Origin: Aidingimonas lacisalsi
GTDB lineage: Bacteria > Pseudomonadota > Gammaproteobacteria > Pseudomonadales > Halomonadaceae
DNA length: 64,000 bases
Direction of reading: 5' to 3'
Assembly (NCBI RefSeq): GCF_008079445.1
Contig: NZ_VRYH01000005.1
Coordinates: 1 to 64,000 of the forward strand
The position numbers were made by a program, and so were the translations under genes. Positions 28,124 through 35,815 of the stretch are shown here, one piece after another. The notes beneath the pieces are model-generated. The model ran no database searches. It saw nothing but the letters and a program-made list of their open reading frames with translations, and was not told the DNA's origin. Within the stretch, counting starts at the first letter, position 1; every line of letters begins with the position of its first letter.

Positions 28124-28765
28124 TCAGGCGGGACGTTGCTGAAGCGCCAACTTGCAACCGAAGACCACCAGAACGGCGCCAGTCATGCCATCCAGGCCTC
28201 GCGATACCCATCGCTTGGCCAACCAACGGGTGGCTCCGCCCACCACCGCGGCAACCGCAATCTGCCAGACATTGGCAACCACGAAGTGTACCCCAGCCAG
28301 CCACAGCGACTTGATCAACGCCGGATCGTCAGGTGCCAGGAACTGAGGAAGAAAGGCCATGTAGAACATGATCGTCTTGGGGTTGAGGACGTTAGACAGC
28401 AGCCCCTCGCGCAGCGGTACCCAGAAAGCTACCGGCCGACGCGCGGTATGGACCTCCTCAATGCGCAACCCTTGTCCCTGACAGGCACTCCAAAGGCTCT
28501 GTAGCCCCAACCAGACCAGATAGGCGGCACCAGCCATCTTCAAGACATTGAACGCCCACGCGGATTGCAGCAGTAGCATCGAGATCCCCAGTGCGGAAAC
28601 CGTCGCATGAACGAACAATCCACTGCAGATCGCCACGCTGGTCAGTACTCCATCACGCAGGCCTCCACGGCTGGCATTGCGGATAACCAGCAAGGTATCG
28701 ACCCCGGGACTGAGCGTGAGCAAGGTGATGGCCAACAGGAATGGCAGAAACTGTTCGTCGATCAT
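28124..28765 (-). CDS. LysE/RhtB family amino-acid exporter
   Basis: A 213-residue membrane protein with six hydrophobic segments. The LysE/RhtB signature SPGVDTLLVIRNASRGG lies near residue 20, followed by LNPKTIMFYMAFLPQF. Members export lysine, threonine, homoserine and similar compounds; the specific substrate cannot be read. Its ATG overlaps the stop of the TM2 gene (ATGA), so the pair is translationally coupled. Confidence 0.9.
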   Translation of the reverse strand: MIDEQFLPFLLAITLLTLSPGVDTLLVIRNASRGGLRDGVLTSVAICSGLFVHATVSALGISMLLLQSAWAFNVLKMAGAAYLVWLGLQSLWSACQGQGLRIEEVHTARRPVAFWVPLREGLLSNVLNPKTIMFYMAFLPQFLAPDDPALIKSLWLAGVHFVVANVWQIAVAAVVGGATRWLAKRWVSRGLDGMTGAVLVVFGCKLALQQRPA

Positions 28766-29184
28766 TGAAAAATATCTCGTCTGGAATGACGCAAGGAAAT
28801 CTGATCGTTGAGCGTCCAGAAGTCATACAGCACACCGAGCAGGAACAGTCCTCCCGTCAGCAGGTAGAGAATGCCGGTCAACCATTTCCCCATGTACATT
28901 CGGTGCAGGCCGAATACGCCGAGAAAGGTCAGCAGAATCCAAGCCAGTGAATAATCAATGGGCCCGACCTGAAACCGCAAATCCGCTTCACGATCCATGG
29001 CGGGTATCAGAAACAGGTCGATCAACCAGCCGATACCCAACAGCCCGAAGGTGAAGAACCAGATCGTACCGGTCACCGGCTTGCCGTAGTAGAAACGATG
29101 TGCCCCCAGGAAGCCGAACAGCCAGAGCAGATACCCCAGTAGCTTGCTGTGCGTATCATTGGGAGCCGTACCTAATGTCGCCAT
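28762..29184 (-). CDS. TM2 domain-containing membrane protein (two TM2 units)
   Basis: A 140-residue protein with two TM2-type units in tandem. The first is LLGYLLWLFGFLGAHRFYYG with a following membrane segment; the second is LAWILLTFLGVFGLHRMYMG with its partner. The G-x-H-R-x-Y pattern appears twice. Function of bacterial TM2 proteins is unknown. ATG 29184 has AAGGA six bases upstream. It overlaps the LysE-family gene by four bases, hinting at a shared membrane role. Confidence 0.85.
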   Translation of the reverse strand: MATLGTAPNDTHSKLLGYLLWLFGFLGAHRFYYGKPVTGTIWFFTFGLLGIGWLIDLFLIPAMDREADLRFQVGPIDYSLAWILLTFLGVFGLHRMYMGKWLTGILYLLTGGLFLLGVLYDFWTLNDQISLRHSRRDIFQ

Positions 29185-29568
29185 AGTGAGTCCTTGTTTT
29201 ACGTCAAATGCCCCGTGCACGTCTGCCTGACGCATCTTCGCCCAGCCAGCAGCGTCTCGCAACGCTGTCTGATGCGCCGATCATAGGAAAGAAACCGCGA
29301 CTGGCTGGACGCCTCGCTCATTTCCATCTACAGTAATTCCTGCAGATCGCGGAACGGGCAGGAGGCGATGCAGATTTGCTTGACGCATCTCCTCTACTGT
29401 TGCATGATCAGCAGCGTAGGTTTGCAAGTAAGAAAGTCGTCAGTTGTTGATCGATTCCTTCGAGACTCCACGTGCGCACTTCTTCTTTGCTGGACCCACG
29501 CACAACGGGTCGCTGAGGCGTTTCGCCCTGTCCCGGTAACATCATTTAGTTAGTTAAGGAAATCGACA
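29185..29568. other. Intergenic region and cold-shock mRNA leader
   Basis: About 384 bases without a gene between the divergent TM2 gene and cspA. The right part, from about 29415, is probably the long untranslated leader of the cold-shock mRNA; the left part would hold the TM2 gene promoter. Confidence 0.55.
29380..29408 (+). promoter_or_regulatory. Probable sigma-70 promoter of the cold-shock gene
   Basis: TTGACG (29380-29385), 17 bases, CATGAT (29403-29408). Transcription from here would give a leader of about 155 bases, close to the length known for cspA-type genes. Confidence 0.5.
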
Positions 29569-29775
29569 ATGGCAACTGGCACTGTCAAGTGGTTCAACGA
29601 CACCAAGGGTTATGGCTTCATCTCTCCGGACGAGGGTGGTGATGATCTGTTCGCCCACTTCTCAGAAATTCAGGCTGAAGGCTTCAAAACCCTGCAAGAT
29701 GGCCAGAAGGTGAGCTTCGACGTCACCCAGGGCAAGAAAGGCCTTCAGGCCGCTAACATCAAGGTCACCAACTGA
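29569..29775 (+). CDS. Cold-shock domain protein (CspA family)
   Basis: A 68-residue single cold-shock domain binding single-stranded RNA and DNA. RNP1-like KGYGFISP and RNP2-like DLFAHFSEI are both intact, and the protein begins with [17 protein letters not shown] precedes the ATG. It is flanked by its own promoter and a strong terminator, so it is monocistronic. Whether it is cold-induced or constitutive depends on the long leader. Confidence 0.95.
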   Translation: MATGTVKWFNDTKGYGFISPDEGGDDLFAHFSEIQAEGFKTLQDGQKVSFDVTQGKKGLQAANIKVTN

Positions 29776-29839
29776 GTTTGGTATCTTGATCTAGCCAGCA
29801 TGTAGTCACCTTCCCGTGACTCGACCATGCAGGCTAACT

Positions 29840-29868
29840 AGGACCCACCATCGCGTGGGTCCTTTTTA
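29840..29868 (+). terminator. Rho-independent terminator of the cold-shock gene
   Basis: AGGACCCAC and GTGGGTCCT pair perfectly (9 bp) around a 6-base loop, followed by TTTTT. Confidence 0.92.
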
Positions 29869-29942
29869 TTGCTACCCTTGCCGCGACTTTCATCATGCTC
29901 GGGCTAGCGGACCGCTCCGAAGAGCGGCCCTCATACATTCTT

Positions 29943-30557
29943 TCATGGCTCGTCGCTACGGTTCGAAGACGGCGCTTCTCCGGTGTCCGGTTCCTCTACG
30001 CCTTCGAGATCATCAAGTCCCTCAGCAGGGTCCTGACTCTCGATCTCCTTGAACTGCTCATCTATCTCGCGCTGCGCTTCATCGAAACGGCGCTCTGTCT
30101 CTTCCATGAACTCGTCGACATCCGAACGGCTCGTTTCACCCGGCAACGTATCTTCATCGTCAATCACATCAGGACCTTCTCCGAGCGTTTCCGCCTCGGC
30201 ATCAGCGCCTTCGACCTCTTCTTCCAGCGCTTCGAGATCGCCCTCCGGACTTCCGGATGCCGGATCGTCGCCACCTTCACTGCCGCTCGCAATATCGCCA
30301 CCACCACCGGCAGGCACGTCGTCCTCCGTCGACGCTGTCAGCTCATCATCATCGGTCTCGGAGGAGGCCTCCGGCTCATCGTCCTGTACAGCCGTTTCCG
30401 AGCCGCCACTACTATCCTGCGCGGTCTCATCATCCTGTATGCTCGTCTCCGAGCCATTACCACTATCCTGGGCGGTGTCATCCTCCTCACTGTCACCACA
30501 CCCGGCTAACCCAAGGGCCAGCACCAGGACCAAGGGCATCCAGGGTTTCTTGATCAT
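29943..30557 (-). CDS. Acidic, repeat-containing lipoprotein of unknown function
   Basis: The 204-residue product starts with MIKKPWMPLVLVLALGLAGC, a lipoprotein signal with lipobox LAGC, so it should be membrane-anchored outside the cytoplasm. The rest is extremely rich in Asp, Glu, Ser and Gly. A tandem repeat of about 16 residues (TAQDSGNGSETSIQDD, then TAQDSSGGSETAVQDD) lies directly after the anchor. The last third (about residues 130-180) is predicted helical and charged. GGAG is 7 bases before ATG 30557. No family recognised; a halophile surface protein is plausible. Confidence 0.75.
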   Translation of the reverse strand: MIKKPWMPLVLVLALGLAGCGDSEEDDTAQDSGNGSETSIQDDETAQDSSGGSETAVQDDEPEASSETDDDELTASTEDDVPAGGGGDIASGSEGGDDPASGSPEGDLEALEEEVEGADAEAETLGEGPDVIDDEDTLPGETSRSDVDEFMEETERRFDEAQREIDEQFKEIESQDPAEGLDDLEGVEEPDTGEAPSSNRSDEP

Positions 30558-30721
30558 CCTCATTCTCCAGTCATTCAAATCGACAGCTACATTAGGTGCA
30601 GTTATTGCATCAAAGCGCTTGCCCCAACGCAAGCGAACACGCCACCGCTAAAGCAACTCATCCACGACCGCCATCCCGATCTTCGGCTGCGCCGTTCTGA
30701 GCCAGGTAACAACGCGCCGTT

Positions 30722-31150
30722 TTACGTGGCGAAGAGCTGGCCTTCAATATCACGAAATGCCTTGAATTCCAAAGCATTGCCACTGGGATCAAGGAAAAAC
30801 ATGGTTGCCTGTTCCCCTGGCTCGCCTTGAAAACGCACATAGGGTTCGATTTCGAATGCCACGCCTGCAGCACGTAGCCGATCAGCCAGTGACTCCCACT
30901 CCTCCATTTCCAGCACGACACCAAAATGCGGAACAGGCACCCCATGACCATCGACCGGGTTGCGATGCAGACCGGCACCACCCTCCCCCAGCTCCGGGTT
31001 TAAATGGCAGACGAACTGGTGGCCGAAGAAATTGAAATCGACCCAACGCTCGCTCGAGCGGCCTTCTGAGCAACCCAGTAATTCACCGTAGAATCGGCGG
31101 GCTTCAGCAAGGTCATGGACCTGCATGGCAAGATGAAACGGATTAGGCAT
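30722..31150 (-). CDS. VOC-family (glyoxalase/bleomycin-resistance fold) protein
   Basis: A 142-residue protein of the vicinal oxygen chelate superfamily with paired beta-alpha-beta-beta-beta units: [20 protein letters not shown] at the N-terminus and [18 protein letters not shown] at the C-terminus. Likely metal ligands are H6 and the Glu of ALEFK. Such proteins include glyoxalases and extradiol dioxygenases; the reaction cannot be specified. GAGGAGA precedes ATG 31150, well inside a longer open frame. Confidence 0.85.
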   Translation of the reverse strand: MPNPFHLAMQVHDLAEARRFYGELLGCSEGRSSERWVDFNFFGHQFVCHLNPELGEGGAGLHRNPVDGHGVPVPHFGVVLEMEEWESLADRLRAAGVAFEIEPYVRFQGEPGEQATMFFLDPSGNALEFKAFRDIEGQLFAT

Positions 31151-31211
31151 GTGAGAATCTCCTCTACATTCATTGTCGGTACACAACGTACGGGAGTCTA
31201 CGTTGCGTGCA

Positions 31212-32138
31212 TCATGCCCTCTTGGTAGAGAGCAGCGAACAGGCCGGTGGCAGCAGCATACGTATCGCCCTCGACTCGATCGTGGCTTCGAAATGATCGA
31301 TGTGGAACGGTTCACCATCAAGCGTTACCGGCAAGGGACCATCACCGTCGAAATGCAACTGCGTCGTCTGAAAATAGGTTACGAAATCGCCGCTATTCGG
31401 TAACGCTTCAATTTCGGCAAGCGCTTGTCTCATTTCCGCGAGTGAGGTGAAATCACGGACGATCAGGACATCCAGCAAACCATCATCGAGGCGCGCCGAA
31501 GGTGCCAGACATTGCCCACCGCCCGCCTGAGTCCCATTGGCGACAGCCAACAGAAACAACGGAGCGCGGCTGTGGCCCTCAGGCCAGCGTAACTGCCCCT
31601 GATAAGGCTGATAGCTCCACGCCTTGAGCGCCCCCATCAACGAATAGGCTCCACCGCCCAGAAAACGCTTGAGGGGTTCCGGCGTCGTCGATGTCACTTC
31701 CGCTCCGATACCGCATGACGCCATATTAACGAAGTACTGCTGCCCGGAACACACCACATCCGTTTCAACGGGGAGTGCATTCATGGCCATCTTCAGTGCC
31801 GGCAGAGGCTCCAGCGGTAGTCCCACGCCATTGGCAAAATCATTGGCAGAGCCCAGTGGCAACACACCCAGAGGCACGCGCTGATCTTCCGGCAATGACA
31901 TCAGACCATTCACGACTTCGTTGATCGTTCCGTCGCCACCGCCTGCGATGATTCGCTCCACCCCTGCCTCGACCGATTGGCATGCAAACCGTCGTGCATC
32001 ACCGGCCTCCCAGGTGACAACCACGCCGAGGTCGAAGCCGGAGTCACGCAGGGTAAATACCGCTTCTCTCACCTCGGGAAACTGTGCCGACTTGCCGTTG
32101 AGTATCAAACGGGCTGACTGGCATGATTCCACCTTCAT
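31212..32138 (-). CDS. yegS: Lipid kinase YegS-like
   Basis: A protein of about 308 residues of the diacylglycerol-kinase catalytic family. [18 protein letters not shown] starts the domain, [20 protein letters not shown] holds the GGDGT nucleotide loop, and [19 protein letters not shown] follows. The C-terminal [12 protein letters not shown] and [15 protein letters not shown] match E. coli YegS, which phosphorylates phosphatidylglycerol in vitro. The start is either ATG 32138, with GGAGA directly against it, or GTG 32132, with better spacing. The 3' end lies 61 bases from the VOC gene start, same strand. Confidence 0.9.
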   Translation of the reverse strand: MKVESCQSARLILNGKSAQFPEVREAVFTLRDSGFDLGVVVTWEAGDARRFACQSVEAGVERIIAGGGDGTINEVVNGLMSLPEDQRVPLGVLPLGSANDFANGVGLPLEPLPALKMAMNALPVETDVVCSGQQYFVNMASCGIGAEVTSTTPEPLKRFLGGGAYSLMGALKAWSYQPYQGQLRWPEGHSRAPLFLLAVANGTQAGGGQCLAPSARLDDGLLDVLIVRDFTSLAEMRQALAEIEALPNSGDFVTYFQTTQLHFDGDGPLPVTLDGEPFHIDHFEATIESRAIRMLLPPACSLLSTKRA

Positions 32139-32318
32139 TCTCCTTCGACACGTTGTACGGAGACTCTCACGCTTTACCCCGTCGTGCGCAATCATCCATT
32201 AATGGATCGATGCATTTGACGTATATCAATACCCACATGATTCTTGGGGTCTCTGAGCAATGTCGCTAGTATAGTATCCCTCTGCGCTCACCCTTTTGAT
32301 GGCAAATGGAAAATAGGC

Positions 32319-33815
32319 TTGATACAGCAATTTCGGGACTTCCTCAGCGCACTGCTGCATGCCATACGCAACCTACTGCCAATCATCCTGGTCGTCGTGG
32401 CTTTTCAGGCCTTGTTGCTGAGAGAGTGGCCTCAAGATGCAGGAAGCATGGCGGCAGGTCTGCTTGTCGTGGCAGTCGGTGTCGCATTGTTCCTCAGAGG
32501 GCTCGAACTCAGTATTTTCCCCATAGGCAAACGACTCGCCAACCAGTTTGCAAGGCGAGGATCACTGCCCATACTCCTGGCTTTCGGTTTTGCTATCGGC
32601 TTCTCGGCCGTGGTTGCAGAACCCGCGCTGATCGCCGTTGCAGAACAAGCCCAGCAGATCAGTGAAGGCCGCATCGATGCCCTGATGCTACGCTTGGTCG
32701 TTGCCACTTCCGTTGGCATTGTAATGGCCTGCGGCGTACTACGAATCATCCTGGGGCATCCACTTCACTGGTACATGATCATCGGCTACATCATCGTGGT
32801 CATCGTGACGTTTTTCGCGCCTGAAGAAATTGTCGGTCTAGCTTACGACTCGGGGGGGGTTACGACCAATATCGTGACTGTCCCCTTGATCGCTGCCATG
32901 GGGATTGGGCTGGCCACCTCGATCCGTGGTCGTAGCCCATTAGTGGATGGCTTCGGACTGGTGGCATTGGCTGTCATGGTACCAATGATCAGCGTGCAGC
33001 TATACGGCATCCTAGTGTATGCAGACCCAGGTAACCTATCAGGTAATGTAGGACTCGTTACGAGCAGTAAGGAAGGCATGTCACCTGCGGGACCCATTCA
33101 AGCATTACTCGACCTGCTCGTCATGCTACGCGATGTTTTACCCATTTTATTGGTCATCCTGTTTTTCCAATATCTCGTATTGAAGCACCCCCTCACAAAC
33201 AAGCTACAGCTTGGTGTAGGGTTCTCTCTCGTCATAGTAGGGTTATACGCTTTTGTGGTTGGCCTGAAACTCGGCTTGTTTCCTATCGGCAAGCAGATGG
33301 CCGAACAATTGATTGGATTTGACAGCTGGTTCTGGATATACCTGTTCGCATTTGCCATCGGTTTTGCAACGACCATGGCTGAACCTGCATTGATCGCCAT
33401 CGGTGATCAGGCAGAAGAGGCTGCGGCAGGCAAAATAAAAGGGAATATCATACGCATATTGGTTGCCATCGGGGTCGCTGTTGGGATCACGGTTGGGGTG
33501 CATCGAATCATTACTGGTGATTCCATCCATTATTACATCATCGGCGGGTATGCGCTGGTTATCCTGCTGACAGCCATCACGCCTCGCTATATCGTCGCGC
33601 TGGCTTTCGATTTAGGGGGAGTCACAACCTCAGAGGTGACAGTACCGCTGGTGACAGCGTTGGGCATCGGGTTGGCGAGCCACATCGATGGTCGTCACGT
33701 ATTGATTGATGGGTTTGGCCTTATCGCATTCGCATCGATCTTTCCTATAGTCATGGTAATGAGCTATGCCATCGTGATCGAGAAGTTGGCACATACGAGA
33801 GGTCGGATATCATGA
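32319..33815 (+). CDS. DUF1538 membrane protein (internally duplicated, putative transporter)
   Basis: About 498 residues in two homologous halves. Each half carries an AEPALI motif (near residues 101 and 353), a GVTT-x-x-VTVPL motif (near 180 and 431), and a similar set of hydrophobic segments, as in inverted-repeat or pseudo-symmetric transporters. No ATG has a ribosome site; TTG 32319 (MIQQFRDFLS) fits the alignment of the halves best, but the frame is open from 32244. It overlaps the PII-like gene by four bases. DUF1538 has no established function known to me; the substrate is unknown. Confidence 0.8.
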   Translation: MIQQFRDFLSALLHAIRNLLPIILVVVAFQALLLREWPQDAGSMAAGLLVVAVGVALFLRGLELSIFPIGKRLANQFARRGSLPILLAFGFAIGFSAVVAEPALIAVAEQAQQISEGRIDALMLRLVVATSVGIVMACGVLRIILGHPLHWYMIIGYIIVVIVTFFAPEEIVGLAYDSGGVTTNIVTVPLIAAMGIGLATSIRGRSPLVDGFGLVALAVMVPMISVQLYGILVYADPGNLSGNVGLVTSSKEGMSPAGPIQALLDLLVMLRDVLPILLVILFFQYLVLKHPLTNKLQLGVGFSLVIVGLYAFVVGLKLGLFPIGKQMAEQLIGFDSWFWIYLFAFAIGFATTMAEPALIAIGDQAEEAAAGKIKGNIIRILVAIGVAVGITVGVHRIITGDSIHYYIIGGYALVILLTAITPRYIVALAFDLGGVTTSEVTVPLVTALGIGLASHIDGRHVLIDGFGLIAFASIFPIVMVMSYAIVIEKLAHTRGRIS

Positions 33816-34162
33816 AATTTTCCCTATTGGTAGCTATCGTCGCCGAGGAACTTGAGCAAGAGTGTATCGATACAGCCACAGAGTCGGGAGCTGCCGGCAT
33901 GACGTTGATCTCGGGACGCGGTATCGGTGGAGAACCCAAGAAAACGTTTTTCGGCCTAACATTTGAGGGCAGCCAATCCATCATGCTGATGACATTGGAA
34001 AAAGGGCTGTCGCTTAAGGTTCTCAAAGCCATCCAGGCTGTCGTCAATCCGGATGATGAGGATTCCCGAGGTATCGTCTTCACCCTGCCAATCGAACACT
34101 TGGGGGGTATCGACATGTCGCAGATCAAGCGTTTCGAGGCACAACTCAAGGAAACGCTCTGA
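33812..34162 (+). CDS. PII-like signalling protein
   Basis: A 116-residue ferredoxin-like protein resembling the PII superfamily: KFSLLVAIVAEELEQECIDTA, GAAGMTLISGRGIGG (T-loop region, much shortened), then SIMLMTLEKGLSLKVLKAI. It lacks the classical PII uridylylation tyrosine context, so it is probably a nucleotide-sensing PII-like regulator. The ATG overlaps the DUF1538 stop (ATGA), implying coupled translation and probably physical interaction with the membrane protein. The CBS gene follows 47 bases later. Confidence 0.8.
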   Translation: MKFSLLVAIVAEELEQECIDTATESGAAGMTLISGRGIGGEPKKTFFGLTFEGSQSIMLMTLEKGLSLKVLKAIQAVVNPDDEDSRGIVFTLPIEHLGGIDMSQIKRFEAQLKETL

Positions 34163-34209
34163 GACACAGAGTGCCTCCAAGCTCATTCACTACCTAATGA
34201 GGGCGAATT

Positions 34210-34596
34210 ATGCTAGTCAAGGACATCATGGTGCGTGATGTAGTCACCGTATCGCCATTGGCATCACTGCGTGATGCTCTCAAATTGATGAAGGACCATG
34301 ACCTGAAATCGCTGGTCGTGGAGCAGCAGACACCACATGATGCCTGGGGGGTCGTCACTTACACCAATGTGCTTAAGACGATTGTCGCCGAAGACGGCGA
34401 TATCGACTTGGTCAACATCTATGACGTCTGTGCCAAGCCCGCCATCAGCGTCGGTGAATCTCTCGACGTACGCCACGTCGCTCGACTGATGACGGATAAT
34501 GGTGTCAAGCGTGTACTTGTCCTACACGACAATGACCTGACGGGCATTGTCACTATGAACGATATTGTCGGAACCGTGATGGAAATGATCGAGTAA
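34210..34596 (+). CDS. CBS-pair protein associated with the DUF1538 transporter
   Basis: A 128-residue protein consisting of two CBS motifs: VKDIMVRDVVTVSPLASLRD, ending with the GVVTYTNVLK strand, and VCAKPAISVGESLDVRHVAR, ending with GIVTMNDIVG. CBS pairs bind adenine nucleotides. GAGGGCG lies before the ATG. Third gene of the DUF1538/PII-like/CBS cluster, giving the membrane protein two possible nucleotide sensors. Confidence 0.88.
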   Translation: MLVKDIMVRDVVTVSPLASLRDALKLMKDHDLKSLVVEQQTPHDAWGVVTYTNVLKTIVAEDGDIDLVNIYDVCAKPAISVGESLDVRHVARLMTDNGVKRVLVLHDNDLTGIVTMNDIVGTVMEMIE

Positions 34597-34612
34597 CACT
34601 TAACTCTGGCAA

Positions 34613-35308
34613 TTACTCTGACGTCGGGCACAGATAGAATGTGATAACATCGTCACGCTGTCGCAGGCTTGATGCGAGTCGTGTCAGATTATTGCGTTCC
34701 AGCGTCTGCAGTGTCATACGGTACTCGAAGACTGATCCCTGCTGTATCAATGAGTAACTGATGGTTTTGATGCGACAATCATGTGCCTTGATCCACTGCC
34801 GCAACGCGTCCTCATCCGGAGTCGCCCCTACCGCAAAGCACACACTATGATCGGCGAAATGCTGACTCGGCATACGGGCTTCGACCCAGCGAAACAGTGA
34901 CAGCGTCAGCAACGTGATCAGTGAAACGGTCACCGCCGGCATCAGGAACCCGATGCCATAGAGAATCCCCAACGCCGCTGTCATCCATATCGACGCGGCT
35001 GTGGTCAGTCCCATGACCGTCAAGCCTTCCTTGAATATCACACCCGCGCCCAGGAAGCCGATGCCGGTCATGATCCCCTGCGCCATGCGCGTCGGATCGG
35101 TATTGATCGCCGAATCCGGCAAGACTGACCCGAACCACTGTGCCTGATGCGTCGTAACGATCATCAACATGGCCGATGCCAGGCACACCAACGCGTGGGT
35201 TCGGAACCCCGCTGGACGCCCATGGTAGCTGCGCTCGAGTCCAATCAGGCTACCCGCTAGCCAGGCAGCCAACAGGTTCACCACGATCAGCCAATGATCC
35301 TCCGACAT
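34613..35308 (-). CDS. MgtC/SapB family membrane protein
   Basis: A 231-residue protein. Five hydrophobic segments form the N-terminal MgtC domain with LAGSLIGLERSYHGRPAGFR, RMAQGIMTGIGFLGAGVIF and the LTTAASIWMTAALG stretch. A C-terminal ACT-like soluble domain follows (about residues 150-231). MgtC proteins modulate F-ATPase and magnesium or phosphate homeostasis. GGAGG is 8 bases before ATG 35308. It converges with the CBS gene, whose stop lies 16 bases away. Confidence 0.9.
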   Translation of the reverse strand: MSEDHWLIVVNLLAAWLAGSLIGLERSYHGRPAGFRTHALVCLASAMLMIVTTHQAQWFGSVLPDSAINTDPTRMAQGIMTGIGFLGAGVIFKEGLTVMGLTTAASIWMTAALGILYGIGFLMPAVTVSLITLLTLSLFRWVEARMPSQHFADHSVCFAVGATPDEDALRQWIKAHDCRIKTISYSLIQQGSVFEYRMTLQTLERNNLTRLASSLRQRDDVITFYLCPTSE

Positions 35309-35472
35309 GGATACCGCCTCCTTGCTCGATGTCACGACCTTCGTTATCCATCATAGCGCGACCACGCAATGGATCATCACACTAGTACCAACGCTATATA
35401 TCCCAGACTACCAGTACCGCTCGAGGGATTGGTACGATACAGGCACGATGTCACGCTTCCAGGGACAGGCAC

Positions 35473-35766
35473 ATGCAAGATGATGGAATTTCCAATTGGC
35501 TGGGGGAGCGCGTCGGCGAAGCGATCCGCTTTATCATCGACTTGCTGGCGCTCCTTTTCGGCAATATCAGCCACACCGTGGAACGCTTCGTGACCGGGTT
35601 GACCGAGGCATTGGGCATCAGCTCCTCGATCTTCAGTCTGCTGTTCCTGCTGATTGGCTTATGGCTGCTCTACCAAGGTATTCGTGCCTTACTGGGACGC
35701 CGTATCGTCGGCGGGTTGATCTGGCTATTCGTTGGGTTGATCGTGCTGAGCTGGCTAGTCGGCTGA
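35473..35766 (+). CDS. Small two-segment membrane protein, unknown
   Basis: A 97-residue protein with a hydrophobic helix near residues 18-32 and two strong membrane segments at the C-terminus (IFSLLFLLIGLWLLYQGIRA and VGGLIWLFVGLIVLSWLVG). AGGGACAGG lies before the ATG. No family recognised. It stands alone between divergent mgtC-like and convergent pepN genes. Confidence 0.7.
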   Translation: MQDDGISNWLGERVGEAIRFIIDLLALLFGNISHTVERFVTGLTEALGISSSIFSLLFLLIGLWLLYQGIRALLGRRIVGGLIWLFVGLIVLSWLVG

Positions 35767-35815
35767 GCGGCAACGAGGCCGCTCCCATGAGCGGCCTGCA
35801 TCGATACGTGCAGCG

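Noticed and set aside
30049-30651. Ser-rich 200-codon plus-strand frame
   Set aside because: It is the antisense of the acidic lipoprotein; GAN/TCN-rich repeats give long Ser frames on the opposite strand. The minus-strand frame has a lipobox and a ribosome site.
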